In this document: positions 15,875-24,863 of the stretch, one piece after another
Layout: the number at the start of each line of letters is the position of its first letter
Numbering within the stretch: the stretch's first letter is position 1
DNA from: Pseudoduganella ginsengisoli
GTDB lineage: Bacteria; Pseudomonadota; Gammaproteobacteria; Burkholderiales; Burkholderiaceae_D
Reading direction: 5' to 3'
Assembly: GCF_009720865.1 (NCBI RefSeq)
Contig: NZ_WNLA01000001.1
Location: 248,001-312,000 of the forward strand
Length of the DNA: 64,000 nucleotides
Translations under genes and position numbers: made by a program
Notes under the pieces: model-generated
Seen by the model: only the letters and a program-made list of their open reading frames with translations
What the model was told of the DNA's origin: nothing
Databases searched by the model: none

Positions 15875-18478
15875 ATGAAACGTACCGTGCTGGCAGTATT
15901 GGCGGCAGCCGCCTGCCTGGGGGCCTATGCCCAGGATTACCGCATCGACCACATGGAACCCGCGTTCTGGTGGACCGGCATGCAACACAAGACACTGCAG
16001 CTGATGGTGCACGGTAACCATATCGCCGACTTGGAACCCAGTCTCAGCTACCCGGGCGTGCGCATTGCCGCCGTCAACCGCGTGGCCAACCGCAATTATT
16101 TGTTTATCGACCTGGCCATCGACGACGCAGCCCAGCCCGGCAAATTCGATATCGCGTTTGCCGCGCCCGGCAAAGGTTCCGTGATTTACAACTATGCGTT
16201 GCAAGCGCGTGCAGCAGGTTCCGCCCAGCGCAAAGGGTTTTCCAGCGCCGATGTGATTTACAACGTGATGCCGGACCGCTTCGCCAACGGCAACCCCGCC
16301 AACGATACCGTGGCCGGCATGCCGGACAAGCTGGACCGCAAAAATGGCTCCGGCCGCCACGGCGGCGATTTGCAGGGGATGACCAATGCGCTGGGCTACA
16401 TCGCCGACATGGGCTACACAATGATCTGGCCGACGCCGCTGGTGGAAAACAATATGCCGGCGTATTCGTACCACGGCTATTCCGGCACAGACTTGTACAA
16501 GATCGATGCCCGCTTCGGCACCAATGACGACTTCCGCACCTTTACCGCCAAGGCGCGTGAAAAAGGCATCGGCGTGATCCAGGATGTCGTGCTGAACCAC
16601 ATCGGCATGCAGCACTGGTGGATGCGGGATTTGCCCACGCCGGACTGGATTACGCACAACGGCAGCTACGCGCCCACGCAGCACCACCGGCTGGCGGTGC
16701 AAGACCCGTATGCATCGGAAGCGGACCGCAAGGATTTCACCACGGGCTGGTTTTCGCCCAACATGCCAGACTTAAACCAGGCCAATCCTTACCTGGCGAC
16801 TTACCTGATGCAAAATGCCGTGTGGTGGATTGAATATGCGGGGCTGGCCGGATTGCGCGTCGATACGTACGGCTATTCCAATACCGCGTTCCTGGCCAAC
16901 TGGTCGCGCCACATATTGGCGGAATACCCGAACCTGAATATGGTGGGCGAAGAGTGGAGCAGCCAGGTGCCCGTGGTCGCGCACTGGCTGAAAAACAAGC
17001 AGAATTTCGACGGCTATGTGTCGAGCATGCCCAGCATGATGGATTTCCCGCTCAACGACACATTGCGCCGTGTACTGGCAGGCGAAAGCAGCTACTCGCT
17101 GAAGACGCTGTATGAAACCGTGTCGCAGGATTACCAGTATCCCGATGCGTCCAACATGACGCTGTTCGAGGGCAACCACGACATGCCGCGCCTGTTCAGC
17201 GTCGTCAAGCATGACGATGCGCTGTTCCGCATTGCCATGGCGTACACGCTGACGATGCCGCGCATTCCACAGCTGTACTATGGCACGGAAATCCAGATGC
17301 CCAGCACCACCAAGGGCCGCGACGACCCGTCATACCGCCACGACTTCCCAGGCGGCTGGGCCGGCGACAAGGTCAATGCGTTCACGGGCCAGGGGCTGAC
17401 GAAGCAGCAGCGCGACGCACAGGCGTTCGTGAAAAACCTGCTGAACTGGCGCAAGGGCCAGAGCGTCATCCACAACGGCAAGCTGATGCACTTCGGGCCG
17501 GAAAACGATACGTATGTGTACTTCCGCTATGACGGTGCGCACAAGGTGATGGTAGCCATTAACCTCAATGAAAAAGCCATGCCTTTGAAAACCGCGCGCT
17601 TCCGGGAAATGCTGGCAGGCGTGGACGGCGGCCGCGACGTCATCAGCGGCCAGCGCTACGGCTTGCATGACGAAGTGACGCTGCCGGCCCGCTCTGCGCT
17701 GGTGCTGGAACTGGATGCGCCGCGCATTGCCGGCGGCGCCGTGCGCATCATCGACGACATCGAATCGCCGCAACTGGGCAACCGCCGCAAGCTGCGCGTC
17801 TACCTGCCGCCCGGTTATGCCACGCACCCGGACGCGCGCTATCCGGTCCTGTATATGCACGATGGCCAAAACCTGTTTGATGCAAAAACTGCCGCGTATG
17901 GCGTGGAATGGGGGATAGCTAAAACCGTAGACCGCCTGATTGCCGAAGGCAAGATGGCGGAAACCATCGTGGTCGGCATCGACAACACGCCGGACCGCAT
18001 CGCCGAATACACGCCGTGCTGCGATCCCCAGCATGGCGGCGGCAAGATCGAGCAATACGAGCAATTCATTGTCGATACCGTGAAACCGTACATCGACCGC
18101 ACGCTGCGTACGCGCACCGGGCCAGAGCATACCGCCATCATGGGGTCGTCGCTGGGCGGCATCGCATCGCTCCACATGGCCGCGCACCGGCCTGACGTCT
18201 TTGGCAAGGCGGGCGGCGTTTCCAGTTCATTCTGGTGGAACAATGGCGCCATGATCGGCCAGGCGCCTCAGCCTGCCAGCGTCCAGTTTTATATCGATGC
18301 CGGCACCAGCAACGATGGCGTGGAAGGCACGCGCGCCATGCGCGACGCGATGCTGTCCAAAGGCTTTACGTTTGGCCGCAACCTGTATTACTACGAAGCG
18401 CAGGGCGGCATCCACAACGAGAAATCGTGGGCGGAGCGGGTGCACTTGCCGCTGCAGTGGTTTTTCCCAGCCCAATGA
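15875..18478 (+). CDS. GH13 cyclomaltodextrinase/neopullulanase fused to a C-terminal esterase
   Basis: 867 residues. After a signal peptide (1-19) comes a beta-sandwich like the cyclomaltodextrinase N-domain (about 22-110), then a GH13 barrel with 'DVVLNH' (237-242), 'GLRVDTYG' (nucleophile Asp330), 'GEEW' (acid/base Glu359) and 'EGNHD' (Asp436), a C-terminal beta-domain to about 615, and finally a PF00756-like esterase (about 620-867) with 'YMHDGQNLFD', nucleophile Ser759 in 'GSSLG' and His847 in 'GGIHNEK'. Both active sites look intact. It should open cyclodextrins or pullulan and maltodextrins and remove acyl groups from the same material. The start follows CGGAG. It is divergent from the separate esterase, from which the fused domain probably arose by duplication. 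Confidence 0.9.
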   Translation: MKRTVLAVLAAAACLGAYAQDYRIDHMEPAFWWTGMQHKTLQLMVHGNHIADLEPSLSYPGVRIAAVNRVANRNYLFIDLAIDDAAQPGKFDIAFAAPGKGSVIYNYALQARAAGSAQRKGFSSADVIYNVMPDRFANGNPANDTVAGMPDKLDRKNGSGRHGGDLQGMTNALGYIADMGYTMIWPTPLVENNMPAYSYHGYSGTDLYKIDARFGTNDDFRTFTAKAREKGIGVIQDVVLNHIGMQHWWMRDLPTPDWITHNGSYAPTQHHRLAVQDPYASEADRKDFTTGWFSPNMPDLNQANPYLATYLMQNAVWWIEYAGLAGLRVDTYGYSNTAFLANWSRHILAEYPNLNMVGEEWSSQVPVVAHWLKNKQNFDGYVSSMPSMMDFPLNDTLRRVLAGESSYSLKTLYETVSQDYQYPDASNMTLFEGNHDMPRLFSVVKHDDALFRIAMAYTLTMPRIPQLYYGTEIQMPSTTKGRDDPSYRHDFPGGWAGDKVNAFTGQGLTKQQRDAQAFVKNLLNWRKGQSVIHNGKLMHFGPENDTYVYFRYDGAHKVMVAINLNEKAMPLKTARFREMLAGVDGGRDVISGQRYGLHDEVTLPARSALVLELDAPRIAGGAVRIIDDIESPQLGNRRKLRVYLPPGYATHPDARYPVLYMHDGQNLFDAKTAAYGVEWGIAKTVDRLIAEGKMAETIVVGIDNTPDRIAEYTPCCDPQHGGGKIEQYEQFIVDTVKPYIDRTLRTRTGPEHTAIMGSSLGGIASLHMAAHRPDVFGKAGGVSSSFWWNNGAMIGQAPQPASVQFYIDAGTSNDGVEGTRAMRDAMLSKGFTFGRNLYYYEAQGGIHNEKSWAERVHLPLQWFFPAQ

Positions 18479-18487
18479 TGGCCAAGT

Positions 18488-20101
18488 CTAGTTGAGCAGC
18501 GGGCGCCGGGCCTGTGCCTGCCGGCGCTCTTCTTCGTGCAGCTTGAAGATGCTGACCGCCTCCGCCAGGCTGTGCGCCTGCTGGCGCAACGCATCGGCCG
18601 CGGCGCTGGCCTGCTCCACCAGCGCGGCATTTTGCTGCGTCACGCCATCCATCTGGTTGATGGCTTCGCCGATTTCAGCGATGCCATCCTGCTGTTCCGT
18701 ACTGGCCTGCGCGATTTCACGGATGATAGCGGCCACCCGCCCGACACTGGCCACCACGTCCGTCATCGTGTCGCCGGCCTGCGTCACCAGCAAGCTGCCC
18801 TGATCAACCCGCGCCACGGAATCGACGATCAATTCCTTGATTTCCTTGGCTGCCGCAGCCGAGCGGTGCGCCAGGCTGCGCACTTCCGACGCCACCACGG
18901 CAAAGCCGCGCCCCTGCTCACCGGCGCGTGCCGCTTCCACTGCCGCATTAAGCGCCAGGATATTGGTCTGGAACGCAATGCCGTCAATGACGCTGATGAT
19001 GTCGGCAATCTTGCGCGACGACTCGTTGATCCGCCCCATCATTTGCACGACTTCCGACACCGTGACGCCGCCCTTTTCCGCCACATGCGATGCTTCTTCC
19101 GCCAGCCGCTGCGCCTGGCCCGCATTTTCATGGTTCTGGCGCACGGTGGACGTCAGTTCCGCCATCGACGCCACGGTTTCTTCCAGCGAACTGGCTTGCT
19201 GTTCCGTGCGCGCCGACAAGTCCATATTGCCCGATGCGATTTCCGTGCTGGCCGTTGCAATGGTATCCGTCCCCTGCCGCACGTCGCCAACGATGCGCGC
19301 CAGGTTATCCGTCATTTCCTGCAGCGCCCGCAGCAAATCGCCGATTTCATCCTTGCGCGACGACGCCATCTCGCACCGCAAATCACCCGCTGCCACCGTC
19401 TTGGCCAAATCCAGCGCCTGCGCCAACGGCTGCGTAATGCTGCGGGTCAGCCACACCATCAGCACGCCGCCCGCCACCAGGGCCAGCGCGACAATGCCGC
19501 CCTGCCACAGTACGGCGCCGCGATAAGCGTCTTCGGCGTCCGCCACCATATCCTTGTTTTCATCGTTTGCCTGCTTGCCGATATAGGCAACGATTTCATC
19601 GATCTTCGCAGTGGGCGCCCGGTCCATGCCTTTCACCAGGCCATCGACAAGCTTATAGCTTTCCGGATTGGCCGTGTCGTATTGCTTGAGCGCCTTCATG
19701 TAATTGACGCCCAGTTCTTCATGCAGCTTTTGCGCTTCGGCTACCAGTGGCGTGGACAAGTTCAATTTGTCCAGCAATGCCTTCAGCCGGGCCAGCTCGC
19801 TGTTGACTTTCTGTCCGGTTGTGGTGAACGCTTGAGAATACTTGTCAAAGCTGGCCGGGTCACTCCCCCGCACCAGGATATTCTTCCACTCCTGCACCTG
19901 GATCTTGAATTCCACTTGCGAGCTGCGCGCGATATCGACGGCCTGCGTCAGCATGGCCGTGCGCTGTATACCCTGCGCGTCGCGGTGCTTGATGGCCGCC
20001 AGTGCGCGCCAGCCCGTCAGGCCGACGGCAAGTAACGCGATTAAGAAAAAGCCGCTAAGCAAGCTCAGACGCACGCCTATTTTCAGGTCTGCGAGTTTCA
20101 T
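18488..20101 (-). CDS. Methyl-accepting chemotaxis protein
   Basis: 537 residues: membrane helix near residues 11-32, a periplasmic four-helix-bundle-like sensor region of about 150 residues, second helix about 190-210, HAMP, then a long cytoplasmic coiled coil with the invariant hairpin tip '[33 protein letters not shown]' region. No C-terminal CheR-binding pentapeptide is seen; it ends 'AQARRPLLN'. The internal ATG at 20101 is preferred because GAGGGGGA lies upstream and the membrane helix follows. No other chemotaxis gene is adjacent, so it is an orphan receptor. The ligand is unknown. Confidence 0.93.
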   Translation of the reverse strand: MKLADLKIGVRLSLLSGFFLIALLAVGLTGWRALAAIKHRDAQGIQRTAMLTQAVDIARSSQVEFKIQVQEWKNILVRGSDPASFDKYSQAFTTTGQKVNSELARLKALLDKLNLSTPLVAEAQKLHEELGVNYMKALKQYDTANPESYKLVDGLVKGMDRAPTAKIDEIVAYIGKQANDENKDMVADAEDAYRGAVLWQGGIVALALVAGGVLMVWLTRSITQPLAQALDLAKTVAAGDLRCEMASSRKDEIGDLLRALQEMTDNLARIVGDVRQGTDTIATASTEIASGNMDLSARTEQQASSLEETVASMAELTSTVRQNHENAGQAQRLAEEASHVAEKGGVTVSEVVQMMGRINESSRKIADIISVIDGIAFQTNILALNAAVEAARAGEQGRGFAVVASEVRSLAHRSAAAAKEIKELIVDSVARVDQGSLLVTQAGDTMTDVVASVGRVAAIIREIAQASTEQQDGIAEIGEAINQMDGVTQQNAALVEQASAAADALRQQAHSLAEAVSIFKLHEEERRQAQARRPLLN

Positions 20102-20176
20102 TGGTATTCCCCCTCGGGGCGGGATTGTGTCAGGACTTTTGCAGCCATGCAACAATTGATCGGATGTTAAGCCGGT

Positions 20177-20686
20177 TTAGAAGTCTTTACGGTAGATATT
20201 GCTATCACCGTCATAGCCCGGCAATTGCTTGCGCTCGACAAACTGCAAGCCCAGCTTCCCCAGCAAGGCGATCGACGCCTGGTTATCCGGATGCGTAATC
20301 GCCAGCAGGCACGGCTGCTTGAACTGGTCGCGCGCCTGGTGCATGACAGCGGTGGCGGCTTCCAGCGCATAGCCATGGCCCCAGTAGCGTGGGGCCAGTG
20401 CATAGCCAATATCGACGCCGGGTAAAAAATCGCGTTTCAGCAAGCCGCACAATCCCATCGGCACGCCATCGCTGCGGCGCTCCACCAGGTATAGCGAGTA
20501 TCCCAGCCGCATTTGCATCGCCACGGGACCTTCCAGCAAGGCCGCGCGGGCCGCTTCCACCGTGTGCAAATTGCGGTCGCCAATGTTGGCAATCCACGAC
20601 GGGTCATTCACCAGTTCCAGGTAAAACGGCGCATCGTCCGCATTCACGGTGCGCAAGTTCAGGCGTTCAGTGGACAAGATCAGCAT
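20177..20686 (-). CDS. GNAT family N-acetyltransferase (RimJ/RimL-like)
   Basis: 169 residues of the Acetyltransf_3 type: N-terminal 'LSTERLNLRTV', acetyl-CoA pocket around 'YALAPRYWGHGYALEA', and C-terminal 'NQASIALLGKLGLQF'. This family acetylates protein N-termini, amino sugars or small amines; the substrate here is unknown. It lies between the chemoreceptor and the amidohydrolase on the same strand, with gaps of about 75 and 107 bp, so co-transcription is uncertain. Confidence 0.88.
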   Translation of the reverse strand: MLILSTERLNLRTVNADDAPFYLELVNDPSWIANIGDRNLHTVEAARAALLEGPVAMQMRLGYSLYLVERRSDGVPMGLCGLLKRDFLPGVDIGYALAPRYWGHGYALEAATAVMHQARDQFKQPCLLAITHPDNQASIALLGKLGLQFVERKQLPGYDGDSNIYRKDF

Positions 20687-20793
20687 AATGCTCGCAGTAA
20701 AGAAGATGATCTGCCATGTTACCGCGAGAAGGATTTGTGTGCGGATCTGATGCCCTTTGATCCAGTGCAGCGCAGCCGCAACGGTTCAACGGC

Positions 20794-22092
20794 TCACCGG
20801 TCACGACGGGACAAGCGGAAATCCACGCTGGACGGACGCCCCGGCAAATTCAGCGCCGCCGCCGTGCGCGGCATTTCACTGACGACTTTCCCCCGCCGCA
20901 TCACCATGCGCCGCGCAGCGCGCAGGCGGATGGCTTCCACGGGACTGGCGGCATCGAGCAGCACGAGATCCGCATAACTGCCCGGCGCTATGCCATAGCC
21001 ATCGAGCCCCAGGATGCGGGCCGGGGTTTCCGTCACGGCCGTGAAGCACGCGCGCATGGCGTCCTGCCCCGTCATTTGCGCCACGTGCAAGCCCATGTGC
21101 GCCACTTCCAGCATGTCGCCGGAACCCAGGCTGTACCACGGATCCATCACGCAATCGTGGCCAAACGCGACGGCTATGCCGGCCGCCATCATTTCCGGCA
21201 CGCGCGTCATGCCGCGCCGCTTCGGGTACGTGTCGTGGCGGCCCTGCAGCGTGATGTTAATCAGTGGATTGGCAATTGCCGCCACGCCCGCTTCGCGCAT
21301 CAGCGGCAGCAATTTGCTGACATAGTAATTGTCCATCGAATGCATCGACGTCAGGTGCGAACCAGCCACCCGGCCATGCAAGCCAAGGCGGTGCGTTTCA
21401 CTGGCCAGGGTTTCTATGTGGCGCGACAGCGGATCGTCCGATTCATCGCAATGCATATCGACCCGCAGCCCCTGCTCCGCCGCGAATTCACACAGGATGC
21501 GCACGGATTGCGCGCCATCGGCCATCGTGCGTTCGAAATGGGGAATGCCGCCGACCACGTCGACGCCCATGGCAATGGAACGCTTTAAATTGGCCAGTGC
21601 CGTGGGGCTGCGCAGCAAGCCATCCTGCGGGAACGCCACCAGCTGCATGTCGAGATACGGCGCCACCTTGCGTTTGACGTCCAGCAGCGCTTCAACGGCC
21701 AGCAGCCGGTCGTCGCACACATCAACGTGCGTGCGGATCGCCAGCAAGCCCTTGGCGACAGCCCAGTCGCAGTATTGCAGCGCGCGCTCCACCAGCGCTT
21801 CCTGCGTCAAGTGGGGTTTCAGTTCGCCCCACAGCGCGATCCCTTCCAACAACGTGCCGGACTGGTTCACGCGCGGCAAGCCATAGCTGAGCGTGGCGTC
21901 CATATGAAAGTGGGCATCGACAAATGGCGGCGCCACCAGGTCGCCGCCCGCATCGATTTCCCGCGCGCCCCGCAGCGCCAGCTGCGGCCCCACGTCGGCA
22001 ATGCGCTCCCCTTGAATGGCAATATCGATGCCGCGCCGGCCATCGGGCAGGCTGGCGTTGCGTACCACTACGTCCATGTTCACGGCATTCAT
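20794..22092 (-). CDS. Cytosine-deaminase-like metal-dependent amidohydrolase
   Basis: 432 residues of the amidohydrolase superfamily closest in motif order to E. coli CodA: metal ligands in 'DAHFHMD', the third histidine and proton-shuttling glutamate in 'MHCDESDD', 'SHLTSMHS', 'NPLINITLQGRHDTYPKRRG', and the metal aspartate in 'GHDCVMDPWYSLG'. CodA-type enzymes deaminate cytosine or related N-heterocycles; several homologues act on other creatinine- or triazine-like rings, so the substrate is not assigned. No cytosine permease (CodB) is adjacent. The start at 22092 follows GGGAGG. Confidence 0.85.
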   Translation of the reverse strand: MNAVNMDVVVRNASLPDGRRGIDIAIQGERIADVGPQLALRGAREIDAGGDLVAPPFVDAHFHMDATLSYGLPRVNQSGTLLEGIALWGELKPHLTQEALVERALQYCDWAVAKGLLAIRTHVDVCDDRLLAVEALLDVKRKVAPYLDMQLVAFPQDGLLRSPTALANLKRSIAMGVDVVGGIPHFERTMADGAQSVRILCEFAAEQGLRVDMHCDESDDPLSRHIETLASETHRLGLHGRVAGSHLTSMHSMDNYYVSKLLPLMREAGVAAIANPLINITLQGRHDTYPKRRGMTRVPEMMAAGIAVAFGHDCVMDPWYSLGSGDMLEVAHMGLHVAQMTGQDAMRACFTAVTETPARILGLDGYGIAPGSYADLVLLDAASPVEAIRLRAARRMVMRRGKVVSEMPRTAAALNLPGRPSSVDFRLSRRDR

Positions 22093-22260
22093 GCATTCCC
22101 TCCCAGGTGATGTTGTTTTTATTCTAAAGGCACAGACGGCTCCATTAAGCCACTGTTGTTGCTGCGCCGCACTATGACGTATCGTCCGCTACAGCCTGTA
22201 GCGCCTGTCATTCATTCATGCTAGCGTCGTGCAAGCCGCAGGGATAGTGGAAAAAATAAC

Positions 22261-22289
22261 TTTTCACGGCCAGAAATCACCGCTAGAAT
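22261..22289 (+). promoter_or_regulatory. Sigma-70 promoter of the phasin gene
   Basis: TTTTCA (22261-22266) and TAGAAT (22284-22289) are 17 bp apart, giving a start near 22296 within the downstream palindrome. Apart from this promoter and the palindrome, the 251-bp gap from 22093 shows no other recognisable feature. Confidence 0.5.
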
Positions 22290-22291
22290 GA

Positions 22292-22314
22292 TTTATATTG
22301 CAGCGCAATATAAA
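22292..22314. promoter_or_regulatory. Perfect palindrome, probable PhaR operator of the phasin gene
   Basis: TTTATATTGC-AGC-GCAATATAAA is a flawless 10-bp inverted repeat with a 3-bp centre. It covers the predicted transcription start of the phasin gene. PhaR repressors of beta-proteobacterial phasin genes bind TGC/GCA-centred sequences near the start site, which fits this position and core. Confidence 0.65.
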
Positions 22315-22343
22315 CCGTCAAACCGTCGCCAGGAGAAGTAAGG

Positions 22344-22982
22344 ATGAACGCTTTCACTGATCAGTTTTCCGCAGCTACTGCTTCCGCCAAATCGCAAATC
22401 GAATCCCAGCTGGACCTCGCCAGCCACTACGCCAACACCGCCTTTGCCGGCGTCCAGCAAGTCATCGCACTGAACTTCAGCACGACCCGCGCTTCGGTTG
22501 AGAAATCGTCGGCCGTTGCCCGCCAGTTCCTGGAAGCCCGCGACCCACGCGACTTCATCGTGCAAGCACCGGACCTGGAAAACTTGCTGGCTTATAGCCG
22601 CGAGCTGTACAGCATCACCAGCAAAACCCAGGCTGAACTGGCGCAACTGGTGAAAGACCAGTTCAAGGAAGCCACCGCGACTGTCGCAGCCGTTGCCGCC
22701 AAGCCGCTGGAGCTGGCTGCCAAAGTAGCCAGCCAGCCGGTTGCCGCCCCTGCGCACAATGAGCCTGCTGAATCGGAAATCGCCGATGCACCGGCTGTTG
22801 CTCCAAAAGTTGCCAAAGCGCCCAAAGCCGAAGGCAAGCCTGCCGCCAAGCCGCTGGCTGAAGCCGTTGCTGAACTGAGCGGCGGCCATGTGGAAGAAGA
22901 AAGCAAGCCGGTGGCGGCGCCCGTGGCTGACGTGCAGGAAGCCAAACCTGTCGTGTTGAAGTCGGTTTCTCCCAAGAAGTAA
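22344..22982 (+). CDS. phaP: Phasin family protein (PHA granule-associated)
   Basis: 212 residues. The first 125 form the alpha-helical phasin domain ('FTDQFSAATASAKSQIESQ', 'DFIVQAPDLENLLAYSRELYSIT'); the remainder is an Ala/Lys/Pro/Val-rich tail resembling histone-like or PhaF-type tails, ending 'VVLKSVSPKK'. Phasins coat polyhydroxyalkanoate granules and control their number and size. A strong Shine-Dalgarno (AGGAGAAGTAAGG) precedes the ATG, as expected for an abundant protein. No PHA synthase is in the window. Confidence 0.9.
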   Translation: MNAFTDQFSAATASAKSQIESQLDLASHYANTAFAGVQQVIALNFSTTRASVEKSSAVARQFLEARDPRDFIVQAPDLENLLAYSRELYSITSKTQAELAQLVKDQFKEATATVAAVAAKPLELAAKVASQPVAAPAHNEPAESEIADAPAVAPKVAKAPKAEGKPAAKPLAEAVAELSGGHVEEESKPVAAPVADVQEAKPVVLKSVSPKK

Positions 22983-23012
22983 TTTCTCCTTTCGCTCGCG
23001 CGATGTCTACTC

Positions 23013-23039
23013 CGGGTGTGCTCGCTGAGCACGCCCGGC
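23013..23039 (+). terminator. Strong hairpin after the phasin gene, weak terminator
   Basis: CCGGGTGTGCTC pairs with GAGCACGCCCGG across a three-base loop, with one wobble pair. No T-run follows, so it may stabilise the phasin mRNA end rather than terminate efficiently. Confidence 0.45.
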
Positions 23040-23093
23040 AGCAAATTCCCTCCTGATGTATCCTACCGGGCTCGACACAGTCCGAGGACACCC

Positions 23094-24863
23094 ATGAGTT
23101 TATCGAGGCTACTTGCCGGCTTTGTGCGTCAGCACTGGCCTGCTTATGCCGCTGCGGCGGCCATGCTTACCGGCGTGGCGCTGATCAGTATCTGGATACC
23201 CCGCCAGATCGGCGCAATGATTGACGGCCTGGCAGCGCACACGCTCGACGCGCACGGGCTGATGAAACAGCTGGGCCTGCTTTTGCTGCTGGGCGTCGGC
23301 AATTACCTGCTGCGCGCGCGCTGGCGCATGACCTTGTACGCGGTCGCCTATCAACTGGGCGTGCAGTTGCGCACGCGCTTTTATGCGCGCCTGACGCGCC
23401 AGGGACCCGCGTTTTACCAGAACCAGAGCACCGGCGACTTGATGGCGCTGGCCACCAACGATATCGATGCAATTGAAATGACGGCCGGCGAAGCCATGCT
23501 GGCCGGCTTTGACGGCGCCCTGACCCTGGTCACCGTGCTGGGCATCATGATGCTGGGCGTTGACTGGCGCCTCGCGTGCATTGCCCTGCTGCCTTTCCCC
23601 TTGATGGGATGGGCGTTCTGGCATATTTCGAACCATATCCACACGGCGTCGGCGGATTCGCTGAAGCGCTTTGCCGCGCTGAATGGCCACGTGCAGGAAA
23701 CCTTGTCGGGCGTGCGCACGCTGCGTGCACTGGGCCTGGAACAGCGCAGCGCCAAGCAATTCAGTGAACTGGCCGCCCATGCGCAAAAAGCCAGCCTGTC
23801 CGCGCAAGTGTGGGAAGCCGCCTATGAACCGGCCGTGGGCCTGACCCTGACTGCGGCCACCGGCCTGACCCTGGGCCTGGGCGGCTACCTCGTGTGGCAA
23901 GGCGAATTGACGATCGGTGCGTTGACGAGTTTTTCCATGTACCTGGGCCAGCTGATCTGGCCGATGTTTGCCGCCGGCTGGGTGTTGTCGCTGATTGAAC
24001 GGGGCCGCGCCGCGTATGCGCGCCTGCAGCCGATGCTCGATGCGCCGCTGGCCATCGCCGACCAGGGCAAGATTGAACAGGCGCCCAAAGGCGACTTGCT
24101 GCTCGATGGCGTCACGTATGCGTATCCGGGCCAGGCTGCCAACGTGCATGCACTGCACGATATCCGCTTGCGCCTGAAGCCTGGCCAGACCTTGGGCCTG
24201 GTGGGCGCTACGGGTTCCGGCAAATCCACGCTGCTGCGCGTATTGCTGCGCCAGTTGACGCCGCAGCGCGGCCACGTGCAATGGGGCAGCCATGCGCTCA
24301 GCGATTACACGCTGCGCACCCTGCGCAGCGCCATCAGCTGGGTGCCGCAGGAATCGTTCCTGTTTTCCGCATCGATTGCCGACAATATCGCGCTGGCGAA
24401 ACCCGGCGCCACCCGCGCGGAAATCGAACATGCGGCGGCCTTGGCGGCCATCCACGATGACATCTTGCTGTTCCCGCAAGGGTATGACACCGAAGTGGGT
24501 GAAAAAGGCATTGCCTTGTCAGGCGGCCAGCGCCAGCGCGTGGCCATCGCCCGCGCCCTGCTGGCCAATAATGCGCTGCTGTTGCTGGACGATGCGCTGT
24601 CCGCTGTCGACACGGGCACGGAAACCCGCATCCTCGAACATTTGGAAGCGCTGCGCGTGGCCGGCCACCAGACAGGCGCTGACCGCAGCGCCATCATCGC
24701 CAGCCACCGCCTCAGCGCTGTCGTCCATGCGGACCAGATCATCGTGCTGCGCGACGGCCGCATCGTCGAAACCGGCAACCATGCCGAATTGCTGCTGCTC
24801 GATGGCTGGTATGCCAGCCAGTGGCGCTACCAGCAACTGGAGGCCAGCATTGAAGCATCCTGA
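23094..24863 (+). CDS. mdlA: ABC exporter half-transporter, MdlA type
   Basis: 589 residues, close to E. coli MdlA (590). Six membrane helices in the first 310 residues are followed by an ATPase domain with Walker A 'GATGSGKST', signature 'LSGGQRQR' and Walker B 'LLLLDDALSAVD'. The residue after the Walker B aspartate is Asp, not the catalytic Glu, as in E. coli MdlA, marking this as the degenerate-site half of a heterodimer. The start at 23094 follows GAGGA and begins just before the first helix. It overlaps the next gene, encoding the second half. Such pairs export drugs, lipids or peptides; the substrate is unknown. Confidence 0.87.
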   Translation: MSLSRLLAGFVRQHWPAYAAAAAMLTGVALISIWIPRQIGAMIDGLAAHTLDAHGLMKQLGLLLLLGVGNYLLRARWRMTLYAVAYQLGVQLRTRFYARLTRQGPAFYQNQSTGDLMALATNDIDAIEMTAGEAMLAGFDGALTLVTVLGIMMLGVDWRLACIALLPFPLMGWAFWHISNHIHTASADSLKRFAALNGHVQETLSGVRTLRALGLEQRSAKQFSELAAHAQKASLSAQVWEAAYEPAVGLTLTAATGLTLGLGGYLVWQGELTIGALTSFSMYLGQLIWPMFAAGWVLSLIERGRAAYARLQPMLDAPLAIADQGKIEQAPKGDLLLDGVTYAYPGQAANVHALHDIRLRLKPGQTLGLVGATGSGKSTLLRVLLRQLTPQRGHVQWGSHALSDYTLRTLRSAISWVPQESFLFSASIADNIALAKPGATRAEIEHAAALAAIHDDILLFPQGYDTEVGEKGIALSGGQRQRVAIARALLANNALLLLDDALSAVDTGTETRILEHLEALRVAGHQTGADRSAIIASHRLSAVVHADQIIVLRDGRIVETGNHAELLLLDGWYASQWRYQQLEASIEAS

